A stretch of 64,000 nucleotides of DNA from Lewinellaceae bacterium (GTDB lineage Bacteria > Bacteroidota > Bacteroidia > Chitinophagales > Saprospiraceae), in assembly GCA_020636375.1 (NCBI GenBank), contig JACJXZ010000002.1, positions 1 through 64,000 of the forward strand, written 5' to 3'. Position 1 is the stretch's first letter. Each line of letters starts with the position of its first letter. Made by a program: the position numbers and the translations under genes. The notes beneath the pieces were generated by a model. The model had not been told where the DNA came from, did not search any database, and saw only the letters and a program-made list of their open reading frames with translations. This document shows positions 41,910 to 51,034 of the stretch, piece after piece.

Positions 41910-44900
41910 ATGGCCCCTTCCCCCGATCGACAAACAATCCGTCCCGCCGTATGCCCGGCTCTCCTGTTTTTTCTAATGGCCCTCCTTCCGGCCGGCGTTT
42001 TTACACAAGCATCCGTCAACCCCACCATCAAACACCTCACCCTGAAGGACGGCCTGCGCCAGTCCTCCATCCTGGCTTTATTTCAGGACAGCCACGGCAT
42101 CATCTGGATCGGAACCGAAGACGGCCTGCACAAGTACGACGGGTACACCTTTACGGTTTTTGCGCATCAGCCGGGCGATGCCCATACGCTTAGCAACAGC
42201 AGTGTCAACAGCATTGTGGAGGACGGGTTCGGGAATTTGTGGGTGGGGACGGATTACGGCCTGAACCAGTTTGACCTGGAGACAGAAACCGTCCGGCGGG
42301 TGTTCCTGACCGACTCAGCTTCCGTCAGCCGGCGGCTCTGCCGGGTGCGCCACCTCGTTTATGACGCGGCGGACAGCCTGCTGTGGATCGGCACGAACGG
42401 TGGCTTACGGCAATTAAAGCTCACCGCCCGGCGGGAGGGCGCTCTGTTGGTTGTTCTCCCGCCTTTTACCGGGCCAGGCATAAACGGAACGGTTATCCTG
42501 CGCTTGTTCCTGGATTCCGAAAACGACCTGTGGTTTGGCACAGCATCCGGGATTGGCAAGGTGGAGCGGGATGATGGAAAAGCATATTATCCTTTTATTG
42601 AGGAGAAGCAATTTATATTCGACATAGTTGAAGATAGCGAAGGCTATATCTGGTGCAGTTCCAACCGAGATGTCAGGGTATTTCACAAAGACAGCCTGGG
42701 TATGGACGTCGAGCCGGTCATCCACAGAGACAGCATAAATTTTGAATACAATATTCCACTGTGCAAAGACGCATCGGGCCGTATCTGGGCAGCTACGGTA
42801 AAAGGACTGTTTCAGTTCGACCCCGGGAGCAGAAATATTACAAAAACAATTAAAGAATACGACACGGAGCAGAGGCTGGCTCTACCCCAATACACGACAA
42901 TGATACAGGGCCGTTCCGGGGTATTCTGGATCGGCGCTTACGGAGGCATACGGCTGTTAAACCTGAGCGAACAACGGTTTATCCATCTTCGTGCGCCGCA
43001 GGCCCGGGAGGGAAGCAGCCGATTCGTACGGTCCGTTTGCGAAGATAATGAGGGAACAGCCTGGTTTGGCACCCAGATTGCCGGGCTGTATCATCTGAGA
43101 AAAGGCGAATTAATACCGAAGCGCTTCGACATCGGCATGCCGGCTCCCGCAGTTATTGAAGCCATTGCCGCATCTCCCGGAGGCGAAATCTGGGTAGGAA
43201 CCAATGTCAACGGCCTGTTCAGGCTAAACAAAAAGAACGGGGCAGCAGCGAAAGTCGTTTTCCCCCAAAACATTTGGGATAAAACCGGCGCAAGGCCCGA
43301 TTTGGCCACCTCGGTCCTGGTCGGCCGGGAAGGTTTTATTTGGATTGGAGGAGAGGGTGCCCTTTTCCGGTATGATCCGCACCAGGAGGCATTCCTATAC
43401 GCCAAAGCCCCTCCCGACAATAAGGTAACCATCCGCTCCATAGCCCAGGACTCCGCCGGCATGCTCTGGGCCGGGACGTTCGAATCGGGCCTGTTTCAAT
43501 TCAACCCGGACTCCATCAACAGCGCCAACCCAACGCTCCTCCCTGTGCCGGTCCGGGGCAAAGGCGCTGACTACGGCGAATACAACCGGATCAACCACAT
43601 TTTTTGCAGCCCAACGGGAGACCTGTGGCTGAGCACTTACGGGGGAGGTTTGGTAAAAATGGACATGGAGGCCGATACATTTTCCTTTTTCAATTCTTCC
43701 AATACCGATTTACCGGACGATATCATTTACGGGGTTTTGGAAGATGAAAAGGGCTTCCTCTGGGTGAGCTCCAATAAGGGCATTACGCGGTTCCACCCCG
43801 ACAGACTAAGCGCCTGGCCCTTCGACTACCGGGATGGCCTGCAGAGCAACGAGTTCAACTCCGGCGTTTGTTTTAAAACCAAAACCGGAAGGATGTACTT
43901 CGGCGGGATCAATGGCCTCAATACCTTCCGGCCGGATCAGATCGCAGAAAACCCTTATCGACCGCCAGTCGCTTTTACCGATTTCCGGATAGGCAATGAA
44001 CCAGTGCCGATCGGCGATCAATCCGTCCTGAAAAAACACATCAACTTCACCGATACCATAATACTAAGGCACCGGCAAAACAACCTCTCCTTTGAAGTAG
44101 CCGCCCTGGACTATTACATTCCTGAAAAAAATCAGTACAAATACCGGTTATTGCCTGATGACGAAGATTGGGTTGAGAGCGGGACCCGCAGCTTCTTCAG
44201 CTATACCAACCTGAGGCCGGGAACGTATACGCTGGAAGTCAAAGGCAGCAACCACGACGGTGTCTGGAATGAGCAGGCCCGGCAGTTGACCATTATCATT
44301 CGCCCTCCCTGGTACTGGAATGCCTTCTCGCAATCTTTTTACCTGCTCTTCCTGGCCCTGGCTACCTATGGCTTTTACAGCTTTCAACTGTCGCGCCGGC
44401 TGGCGGAACGGGAAGCCCGTCGCCTCCGGGAACACGATGAATTAAAATCGAGGTTTTTCGCCAATATCTCGCACGAACTGCGAACGCCCCTCTCCTTAAT
44501 TTACGGAAGCGCCGAGATGATCCGGGGCAACGGCGCATTCCGGGGCCAAATCCTGCACAATGCCCGAATCCTGCAAAACCAAACGCGAAAAATCCTGGAC
44601 CTCGCCCGGCTGGAGTCCAGCAAGATCGAATTATCCCTGATCCAGGACGACGTCATCAGCCTCCTGAAAAATACCTGCGCTTCATTCGCCGTACTGGCGG
44701 GCCGGAAAAAGATCGATCTTCAATTTCAGTCCAATGAACAGGAGCTGTTTATGGATTTGGATCCGGAACGGCTCCAGCAGGTGATCAGCAACTTGCTGAG
44801 CAACGCCCTGAAGTTCACTCCGGAAGGTGGCGCCGTGACAGTGTGCGCCGAAAAGGCCAGTGAAAATTCCGGGCCCTGGCTGAAAATCGCCGTGCAGGAC

Positions 44901-45962
44901 ACCGGCATCGGAATCGAGGAAGAAAACCAGCATAAAATATTCGACCGGTACTTTCAGGAAAGCAACTCCGGGATTCAAATCCAGCCCGGGGCCGGCATCG
45001 GGCTTTCCCTGGTAAAAGGGCTGGTGGAGCTGATGGGCGGCCATATCGGCGTACAAAGCCAAAAAGGAGCGGGATCAACCTTTAGGGTGGCACTGCCAAT
45101 AGCGCAAAACGCGGAAAGGAAGGCCGCCGAATTGGCGTTCCCGGAAGCAGAAACCGTATCGCCTATCGCTGTACCGGCAGACGACAAGACAACCCTTAAC
45201 GGCAAAAAGCCCACTATTTTGATCATCGACGACCACCCCGGCATCCTGCAGCACTTCCAGTTCCTGCTGAAAAAGGACTACCGGCTGCTCTTTGCCGCCG
45301 ACGGCCAGTCCGGCATCGACAAGGCCATCCGGTCGGTGCCCGACATCGTCATCAGCGACATCATCATGCCGGAGAAGAATGGCTATGAAGTCTGCGAAAC
45401 CCTGAAGGCCAACGAAATCACCAACCACATCCCCGTCATCCTGCTGACCGCCAAGGACGGTCCGAATCCGAAGAAGCTCAGCCTGGAAAAAGGGGCGGAT
45501 GCCTTCCTGGCCAAGCCCTTCGAAACGGAAGAGCTGTTCGCCCGCCTCCGCAACCTGATCCGCCTACGGCAAATCCTCCAGGAAAAATACGCCAAAACGG
45601 TCTTCATCCGGTTTACCGAGCAGGAGAACGGGCTGGCCGAAGACCCGTTCATGGAGGTCATCCTGGCCGTCATCGAGAAAAAATACGCAAATGAGCATTT
45701 CGGCGCTCCCCAGCTGTGCCAGGCCGTACCTTACAGCCGCGCCCAGGTGTTCAAAAAGGTGAAAGCGAAAACCGGAAGAAGTGTCAATGAATTTATCAAC
45801 CTGTACCGCCTCCGGAAGGCCCGGCCGTTGGTTGAAGACACGACTTTGCCTATCTCGCAGGTGGCTTATCAGGTAGGATTCGGCAATCCCGACTATTTTA
45901 CCAGGAAGTATAAAAAAGAATATGGGGAGGCGCCGGCGGAGACGAGGAGGGGTAGGGGGTGA
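41910..45962 (+). CDS. Hybrid two-component system protein (sensor-kinase-receiver-AraC)
   Basis: About 1350 residues from ATG 41910. A signal peptide (CPALLFFLMALLPAGVFTQ) leads to a periplasmic sensor made of two seven-bladed propellers of Reg_prop units (WIGTEDGLHKYDG, WVGTDYGLNQFD, WIGTNGGLRQL and so on) and a Y_Y_Y domain (about 725-795). One membrane helix (800-826) is followed by HisKA with phospho-His at about residue 855 (SHELRTPLS), HATPase (NLLSNALKFTPEGG, DTGIGI, GAGIGLSLVKGL), a receiver with phospho-Asp near 1150 (DIVISDIIMPEKNG) and an AraC-type DNA-binding domain at the end. These proteins switch on polysaccharide- or stress-related genes in Bacteroidota. The in-frame start at 41784 includes a repeat and is rejected. 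Confidence 0.94.
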   Translation: MAPSPDRQTIRPAVCPALLFFLMALLPAGVFTQASVNPTIKHLTLKDGLRQSSILALFQDSHGIIWIGTEDGLHKYDGYTFTVFAHQPGDAHTLSNSSVNSIVEDGFGNLWVGTDYGLNQFDLETETVRRVFLTDSASVSRRLCRVRHLVYDAADSLLWIGTNGGLRQLKLTARREGALLVVLPPFTGPGINGTVILRLFLDSENDLWFGTASGIGKVERDDGKAYYPFIEEKQFIFDIVEDSEGYIWCSSNRDVRVFHKDSLGMDVEPVIHRDSINFEYNIPLCKDASGRIWAATVKGLFQFDPGSRNITKTIKEYDTEQRLALPQYTTMIQGRSGVFWIGAYGGIRLLNLSEQRFIHLRAPQAREGSSRFVRSVCEDNEGTAWFGTQIAGLYHLRKGELIPKRFDIGMPAPAVIEAIAASPGGEIWVGTNVNGLFRLNKKNGAAAKVVFPQNIWDKTGARPDLATSVLVGREGFIWIGGEGALFRYDPHQEAFLYAKAPPDNKVTIRSIAQDSAGMLWAGTFESGLFQFNPDSINSANPTLLPVPVRGKGADYGEYNRINHIFCSPTGDLWLSTYGGGLVKMDMEADTFSFFNSSNTDLPDDIIYGVLEDEKGFLWVSSNKGITRFHPDRLSAWPFDYRDGLQSNEFNSGVCFKTKTGRMYFGGINGLNTFRPDQIAENPYRPPVAFTDFRIGNEPVPIGDQSVLKKHINFTDTIILRHRQNNLSFEVAALDYYIPEKNQYKYRLLPDDEDWVESGTRSFFSYTNLRPGTYTLEVKGSNHDGVWNEQARQLTIIIRPPWYWNAFSQSFYLLFLALATYGFYSFQLSRRLAEREARRLREHDELKSRFFANISHELRTPLSLIYGSAEMIRGNGAFRGQILHNARILQNQTRKILDLARLESSKIELSLIQDDVISLLKNTCASFAVLAGRKKIDLQFQSNEQELFMDLDPERLQQVISNLLSNALKFTPEGGAVTVCAEKASENSGPWLKIAVQDTGIGIEEENQHKIFDRYFQESNSGIQIQPGAGIGLSLVKGLVELMGGHIGVQSQKGAGSTFRVALPIAQNAERKAAELAFPEAETVSPIAVPADDKTTLNGKKPTILIIDDHPGILQHFQFLLKKDYRLLFAADGQSGIDKAIRSVPDIVISDIIMPEKNGYEVCETLKANEITNHIPVILLTAKDGPNPKKLSLEKGADAFLAKPFETEELFARLRNLIRLRQILQEKYAKTVFIRFTEQENGLAEDPFMEVILAVIEKKYANEHFGAPQLCQAVPYSRAQVFKKVKAKTGRSVNEFINLYRLRKARPLVEDTTLPISQVAYQVGFGNPDYFTRKYKKEYGEAPAETRRGRG

Positions 45963-46474
45963 GTAATCGGACAGGTTTAGATTAACGTGAGGTTTGAGTG
46001 TGATGAAGCAACAAAGTAGTATTGAGTGGTCGAACATAATTAAATTGAGTATAACTTTTTCTTCAACCCATTAAATCGCAGAAGTACTCCCCCTCCCTTG
46101 GAGAGCCTGTCCCGCACCCGAAGGGGCGGGAGGGCTGGGGGAAGGCTTATCTAAGCCAATGAAATCTAAACGCAAATTAAATCCGTCTGGTTACTTGATA
46201 CTATAGTGCGGGAAATAGGGACTATAGTGCGGGTAAAGTTTTCGGCCTGTCTTTATCTTTCCCTGGAAAATACTTCAAATCGATTTGAAGGCCCCTTGGT
46301 ATCAGGGGTGGTTTTTTATTGCCGAACTTCTAACCTCTGCATCTATTCTGTTATCACATTTTCAGTCAGTAAAAACTATCCATGAAGGCTGGCTACGGGG
46401 CAGGCATGGCTGGCGCAAAACGCACCAGATGAATTTGGCGCGTCCGGTTTACTGACCGATAAAACCCTTTTCTC
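45963..46474. other. 512-base intergenic stretch
   Basis: Contents: a C/G-rich stretch near 46090-46145; ACTATAGTGCGGG in direct repeat at about 46200 and 46221; a perfect 18-bp palindrome CTTCAAATCGATTTGAAG (46273-46290) that could be an operator; and a weak hairpin CCCCT/AGGGG (46292-46308) followed by GGTTTTTTATT, a possible terminator. The last ~80 bases should hold the promoter of the next gene. No coding signal. Confidence 0.5.
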
Positions 46475-46969
46475 ATGAAATACTTACTCACTGGATTAGT
46501 TGTTCTTGCTTTTGTTTCAAATTCATTTGCTCAGGCGTGGAGTGAGGACTTTGAAGGAGCCTGGCCGCCGCCCGGCTGGTCTGTTTCAAATGGGGTCTGG
46601 GGGCATGAGACTGAATTTGGCCATGAAAGTCAACGCTCAGCAGGAACTACTCCAGGAGGAAATTATCCTGATGGTGTTTCTAGCCGGCTGGCCACCCACT
46701 CCTTTCTGGTACCCACCGACAACCCCCGCCTGCGGTTCTGGCACTGGTTTAGCTTCTCAAGCAGCGACTTGGGCCGGGTACAGGTCTTGCCCCAAGGCGC
46801 AACAGAATGGGTAAACGCCTCTCCAACCTATTACAACACCGGCAGCAACATGTGGACTTATCCATCGGTTGACCTGAGCGATTACGCTGGCCAAAACATA
46901 CAGATCGGCTTTTATTTTGAGGCCACTGATGCTGTTATCGAGGTTCAACCTTCTATGTATATTTTTTAA
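46475..46969 (+). CDS. Secreted protein, apparently truncated
   Basis: 164 residues with a clear signal peptide (LTGLVVLAFVSNSFAQ). The mature part (WSEDFEGAWPPPGWSV ... NPRLRFWHWFSFSS ... NIQIGFYFEATDAVIEV) is the beta-sandwich seen at the start of many T9SS-exported proteases and adhesins. In relatives this sandwich continues with a final strand and further domains; here the chain stops abruptly after FEATDAVIEVQPSMYIF. It is probably a fragment left by deletion. The next gene begins 75 bases later. Confidence 0.6.
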   Translation: MKYLLTGLVVLAFVSNSFAQAWSEDFEGAWPPPGWSVSNGVWGHETEFGHESQRSAGTTPGGNYPDGVSSRLATHSFLVPTDNPRLRFWHWFSFSSSDLGRVQVLPQGATEWVNASPTYYNTGSNMWTYPSVDLSDYAGQNIQIGFYFEATDAVIEVQPSMYIF

Positions 46970-47043
46970 AAAATCAGATGCTGGCAAATCAATTCAGAGA
47001 CCTATCCAAATTATTTTCCTATAACCATCAAAATTACTACACT

Positions 47044-48045
47044 ATGGGTCATTTCTCCATTCAAATTTACCCCGTCAAAAGCCTAATCGCCGCTGCCATT
47101 CTTTTCTGTTCTTCCTTTGCTTTCGGGCAATGCTATGATGAAGACAGGCTTCTGGCATACTATCCATTCGACGGGGACGCCAATGATGAAAGTGGCGGCA
47201 ATTGGCCCGGAAGACTGCGCGGAGCCCCCCGGTTTTCAGATGGCAAACTTGGACAAGCCATTTATTTTGATGGCGAAAGAGACTATGTAACTATTGATAC
47301 AGGATTCCAACTGCCAAATGATTTTACGGTTTCAGCCTGGGTGAACGTCGATACAATTGCAGAACCCCCTCTGCTATTGGCAGGATTTCAGGCTGTGTTT
47401 GTTAAAGCTTCGACCCTACTTGGCGGTCCATTTTGGTGTGGATTACGGGGCAGGGAAGTCGTTTTTCTGGTTGGAAACGGCGAAGGAGAGGATGAATGGT
47501 TAGTATCGGCCCCAATAATTTCCGAGGATTCAACTTTCCACATCGCTTGGGTGCGCGATCAAGGTAGTGCATACATATATGTCAACTGCGAGTTGGTTGC
47601 TTCAAGGGATAATGTTCCGGAGATCATCCAGAATTCAGATACGGTAAGCATTGGAGGCAGGGTAGCGGAGGATGGCAAGTTCAGAAATAGATTCAAGGGG
47701 TGGATTGATGACCTCAGAGTTTACAACGGCCCACTATCTATAGAAGAAATATGCTGCCTTGTCCCAACACATGATGTACATTTCGTTGATCTGCGCATGC
47801 GTGTTTCTCCCAACCCCAATCCTGGATTTTTCAACGTGAAATTTCAGGAAGAAGAAGGCGAAAATTTGCGAATTAGCATTTTTGACCTGTCAGGGAGGAA
47901 GGTCCGGGAGCAAGAATTGGTAAAAGGCACTGCCTTACTGGATTTCGATTTATCGGAAGAAGCCGGAGGTATTTATTTTTTAGTCGTTCAAGATGGATCG
48001 GGGCAGGTTTTACAGCGTCAGAAAATAATTATAGCCCGGGATTAA
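47044..48045 (+). CDS. LamG-domain protein with T9SS sorting signal
   Basis: A 333-residue secreted protein. ATG 47044 starts the signal peptide (LIAAAILFCSSFAFGQ). A concanavalin A-like LamG domain follows (residues 25-230: LLAYYPFDGDANDESG, GQAIYFDGERDYVTID, FTVSAWVNVD, WIDDLRVYNGPLS). The C-terminal T9SS domain begins MRVSPNPNPGFFNVKF and ends GGIYFLVVQDGSGQVLQRQ then KIIIARD. Likely carbohydrate or protein binding at the cell surface; no enzyme domain is present. Confidence 0.88.
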   Translation: MGHFSIQIYPVKSLIAAAILFCSSFAFGQCYDEDRLLAYYPFDGDANDESGGNWPGRLRGAPRFSDGKLGQAIYFDGERDYVTIDTGFQLPNDFTVSAWVNVDTIAEPPLLLAGFQAVFVKASTLLGGPFWCGLRGREVVFLVGNGEGEDEWLVSAPIISEDSTFHIAWVRDQGSAYIYVNCELVASRDNVPEIIQNSDTVSIGGRVAEDGKFRNRFKGWIDDLRVYNGPLSIEEICCLVPTHDVHFVDLRMRVSPNPNPGFFNVKFQEEEGENLRISIFDLSGRKVREQELVKGTALLDFDLSEEAGGIYFLVVQDGSGQVLQRQKIIIARD

Positions 48046-48071
48046 CCTCTAATCTTGCATACGCCCGATAG

Positions 48072-48096
48072 GGGGAGGCTCTCTTTACCTCCCCTT
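48072..48096 (+). terminator. Hairpin after the LamG gene
   Basis: Stem GGGGAGG (48072-48078) and CCTCCCC (48088-48094), nine-base loop, followed only by TT. Position 27 bases after the stop fits a terminator; the missing T-run lowers confidence. Confidence 0.5.
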
Positions 48097-48182
48097 ATCA
48101 TTTCCCTGCCCTCCCATAAAAAGCCCGTCCATTTTCCCGCCCATCTCATTATTTTTCCCCTTATTGAGTCTAAAAAGCAGCC

Positions 48183-49502
48183 ATGGAAATCCTCCGCATG
48201 ATCGTTCTTCTGTCGCTTTTTGCGATGGCCAGCCCGGCTGGGTTACGCTCCCAGGCCCATGAGATAAGCCTCACCACCCCCTCACGGCCACAAGCGGCTA
48301 TTCCACAGCCCCGCCTCCTCCTCCCTGCCCGCACCTTCGACGGCCAGGCCATGCACGAAGGCTGGGCCGTCCTGGTAGAAGGCAACCGCATCACTGCCGC
48401 CGGGCCCCTGGCCGCCCTTTCCATTCCGGCTGGCGCCGAGGCCATCGAGCTGCCCGGCCACACCCTGATGCCCGGCCTGATCGAAGGCCATTCCCACCTC
48501 CTGCTCTACCCGTACAACCGGGCCGACTGGAACGACCAGGTGCTGAAGGAATCCAACGAGCTGCGCGCCATACGCGGGGCGGTGCAAGCGGAGGAGAACC
48601 TGATGGCGGGCTTCACCACGGTGCGCGAGCTGGGCACCGAGGGCGCCGGCTATGCCGACGTGGCGATCAAGCAGGCCATCGAACAGGGCATCATCCCCGG
48701 CCCCAGGCTGATCGTCTCGGGCCGGGCCATCGTCGCCACCGGCAGCTATGGGCCGAAGGGCTTCAAGCCGGACTTCGACGTGCCCCTGGGCGCCGAGCCG
48801 GCCGACGGCGACGCCCTCATCCGGGTGGTGCGCGGCCAGATCGGCAAGGGGGCGGACTTCATCAAGGTGTACGCCGATTACCGCTGGGGGCCGGACGGGG
48901 AAGCCCAACCCACCTTCCTGCAGGAAGAACTGGAGCTGATGGTGCGCACCGCCCGCAGCAGCGGCAGAGGCGTCGCCGCCCACGCCGCCACCGCCGAGGG
49001 CATGCGCCGGGCTGCCCTGGCCGGCGTGGAAACCATAGAGCACGGCGACGGCGGCACCGCCGAGGTGTTTCAGCTCATGAAGGAAAAAGGCGTAGCCCTC
49101 TGCCCCACCCTGGCCGCCGGCGACGCCATCCTGCGCTACCGCGGCTGGGACGGCCGCCCGGAAACCGAACCGGAGCGCATCAAACAGAAGAAAAAGTCCT
49201 TTCAACTGGCCCTGGAATCGGGCGTCACCATCCTGGCCGGCGGCGACGTGGGCGTGTTCGAACACGGCGAAAACGTCCGCGAACTGGAGTTGATGGTGGA
49301 ATACGGCATGCCCCCTCTGGAGGTATTGCGGGCCGCAACGGCCGTCAACGCCGAAGCTTTCCACCTCCCGGAGCTGGGCCGCATCCGGGAAGGCTTCCTG
49401 GCGGACCTCATCGCCCTGGAAGGCAACCCGGCGGATGATATTTCGAGCTTGCGAAAAGTGAGGCTGGTGATGAAGGATGGAGTGTTGTACAGAAAACCGT
49501 AA
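48183..49502 (+). CDS. Secreted amidohydrolase, imidazolonepropionase-like
   Basis: A 439-residue metal-dependent hydrolase with a signal peptide (to about residue 25). Metal ligands are visible: EGHSH (His103, His105), Lys in DFIKVYAD, His in VAAHAAT, His in IEHGDG and Asp in AGGDVG, followed by the typical end GFLADLIALEGNPADDI. Exported members of this family hydrolyse cyclic amides, dipeptides (Xaa-Pro or prolidase-like) or organophosphate-like compounds; the substrate is not predictable here. The downstream MFS gene is 48 bases away and may be cotranscribed. Confidence 0.88.
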   Translation: MEILRMIVLLSLFAMASPAGLRSQAHEISLTTPSRPQAAIPQPRLLLPARTFDGQAMHEGWAVLVEGNRITAAGPLAALSIPAGAEAIELPGHTLMPGLIEGHSHLLLYPYNRADWNDQVLKESNELRAIRGAVQAEENLMAGFTTVRELGTEGAGYADVAIKQAIEQGIIPGPRLIVSGRAIVATGSYGPKGFKPDFDVPLGAEPADGDALIRVVRGQIGKGADFIKVYADYRWGPDGEAQPTFLQEELELMVRTARSSGRGVAAHAATAEGMRRAALAGVETIEHGDGGTAEVFQLMKEKGVALCPTLAAGDAILRYRGWDGRPETEPERIKQKKKSFQLALESGVTILAGGDVGVFEHGENVRELELMVEYGMPPLEVLRAATAVNAEAFHLPELGRIREGFLADLIALEGNPADDISSLRKVRLVMKDGVLYRKP

Positions 49503-49550
49503 CTTGCCGGCGTACTCACTCATTCACTCATTCACTCATTCCTTCACTCC

Positions 49551-50720
49551 ATGTCCCCCCTCCTCACCCGAACCATCTGGCTGCTCGGCCTGGTTAGCCT
49601 CTTCACCGACATGGCCAGCGAGATGCTGTATCCCATCATGCCCCTGTACCTGGAGAGCATCGGCTTTTCGGTGTTGGGCATTGGCGTCCTGGAAGGCATT
49701 GCCGAAGCCACGGCGGGCCTGAGCAAAGGCTACTTCGGCAAGCTGTCGGACCACCGGGCGCGCAAAGTGCCCTTTGTGCAGTTGGGCTACCTGCTCAGCG
49801 CCCTGTCCAAACCCCTGATGGCCGCCTGGACGGTACCCCTCTGGGTGCTGGCTGCCCGCACCACGGACCGCCTGGGCAAGGGCGTCCGCACCGGCGCCCG
49901 CGACGCCCTCCTGGCGGCGGAGGCCACCTTCGCCACCCGCGCCCGCATCTTCGGCTTCCACCGGGGGATGGACACCCTGGGGGCAGCCATCGGCCCGCTG
50001 CTGGCCCTGCTCTTCCTGTGGTACTATCCGGAACACTACCGCACGCTCTTCCTGCTGGCGCTCTTTCCCGGCCTGGCAGCAGTGGGGGTCACCCTCCTGT
50101 TGAAGGAGCCGAAAGAAGCCGCCGCCGTCAAAGCCCAGGGCAGCCCCGGTTTTTTCAGTTTCCTGAAATACATCCCGGCGAGCAGCCCGGCCTACCGGCG
50201 CCTGCTGTGGGGCCTGCTGGCCTTTGCCCTGGTGAACAGTTCCGACCTGTTCCTGCTCCTTTTGCTGAAATACAAGGGCATCAGCGATTCCGTGCTCATC
50301 GGCTTTTACATCTTTTACAACCTCGTCTACGCTCTGGCGGCTTTCCCGGCGGGCAGCCTGGCCGACCGCTGGGGGCTGAAGCCGGCATTCGTCAGCGGCC
50401 TGCTGATCTTCGCTGCCGTCTACGGCGGCATAGCGGTGGCGGACAACTGGTGGCAGTTCGGCCTGCTTTTCCTGCTCTACGGCCTGTACGCCGCCCTGAC
50501 CGAAGGGGTGGCCAAGGCCTGGATCAGCAACCTGGCGACGGCCGAAGAGCGGGCCACCGCCATCGGAACGTACGAGGGGCTGAGGTCGGCCGCAGCCCTG
50601 CTGGCCAGTGCCCTGGCGGGGCTGGTGTGGTTTCAGCTGGGGCCGGCGGTGTTGTTTGGGGTGACGGCGGTGGCAGTGGGGGCGATCGCCTCTTATTTCA
50701 TCTGGAAAGTACCGGGATAG
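49551..50720 (+). CDS. Major facilitator superfamily transporter
   Basis: A 389-residue protein with about 12 membrane segments. MFS signature elements are SLFTDMASEMLYPIMPLYLE (segment 1), the loop 2-3 motif YFGKLSDHRARK (motif A-like), TTDRLGKGVRTGARDALLA and the second-half repeat PAGSLADRWGLKP. The DRLGKGVRTxARDALLA sequence marks a subgroup common in Bacteroidota and Cyanobacteria with unknown substrate. Eight-base TTCACTCA microsatellite repeats (about 49518-49545) lie just before the start. Confidence 0.88.
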   Translation: MSPLLTRTIWLLGLVSLFTDMASEMLYPIMPLYLESIGFSVLGIGVLEGIAEATAGLSKGYFGKLSDHRARKVPFVQLGYLLSALSKPLMAAWTVPLWVLAARTTDRLGKGVRTGARDALLAAEATFATRARIFGFHRGMDTLGAAIGPLLALLFLWYYPEHYRTLFLLALFPGLAAVGVTLLLKEPKEAAAVKAQGSPGFFSFLKYIPASSPAYRRLLWGLLAFALVNSSDLFLLLLLKYKGISDSVLIGFYIFYNLVYALAAFPAGSLADRWGLKPAFVSGLLIFAAVYGGIAVADNWWQFGLLFLLYGLYAALTEGVAKAWISNLATAEERATAIGTYEGLRSAAALLASALAGLVWFQLGPAVLFGVTAVAVGAIASYFIWKVPG

Positions 50721-51034
50721 GCCAACCGTTCCGGCAAACTGGCCGCGTTCGAAAGGCGTTTCGGGTTGTTTAGTAATCCTTAAAAAATAACTTCACGGCC
50801 CTTAGTTGTAGTGAAGTGAAGCAGCCAGTCAGGGTTCCAGCGGGGTCAGGCTGCTGAACGAGCTACAACTAAGGGCCTCAAACAGTGAAGTTATTTTTTA
50901 ATCACTACTTAGTGAAAGAGGCTAATTGTTTTAACCGCTTTTATGCAACTCCGTTTGTTTTCGCCAAAAAATTACATTATTTTTAGCGAAACCGTATTTT
51001 TGAACTAATATTTCGCTGGAATAATGTTTTGTTT
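50721..51034. mobile_element. Fold-back MITE-like element (50771-50911) in an intergenic region
   Basis: The arms TTAAAAAATAACTTCAC plus GGCCCTTAGTTGTAG (50780-50811) and their complements (50863-50877 and 50885-50901) are perfect except for a seven-base bulge (TCAAACA) on the right side. The outer ends continue with partial matches to 50771 and 50911. The 50-base middle contains a smaller GCAGCC/GGCTGC stem. It has no coding capacity. Similar ends (AGTAGTGATTAAAAAAT) lie near 28228, and more distantly near 20003. The remaining bases up to 51034 are AT-rich and probably promote the next gene. Confidence 0.8.
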
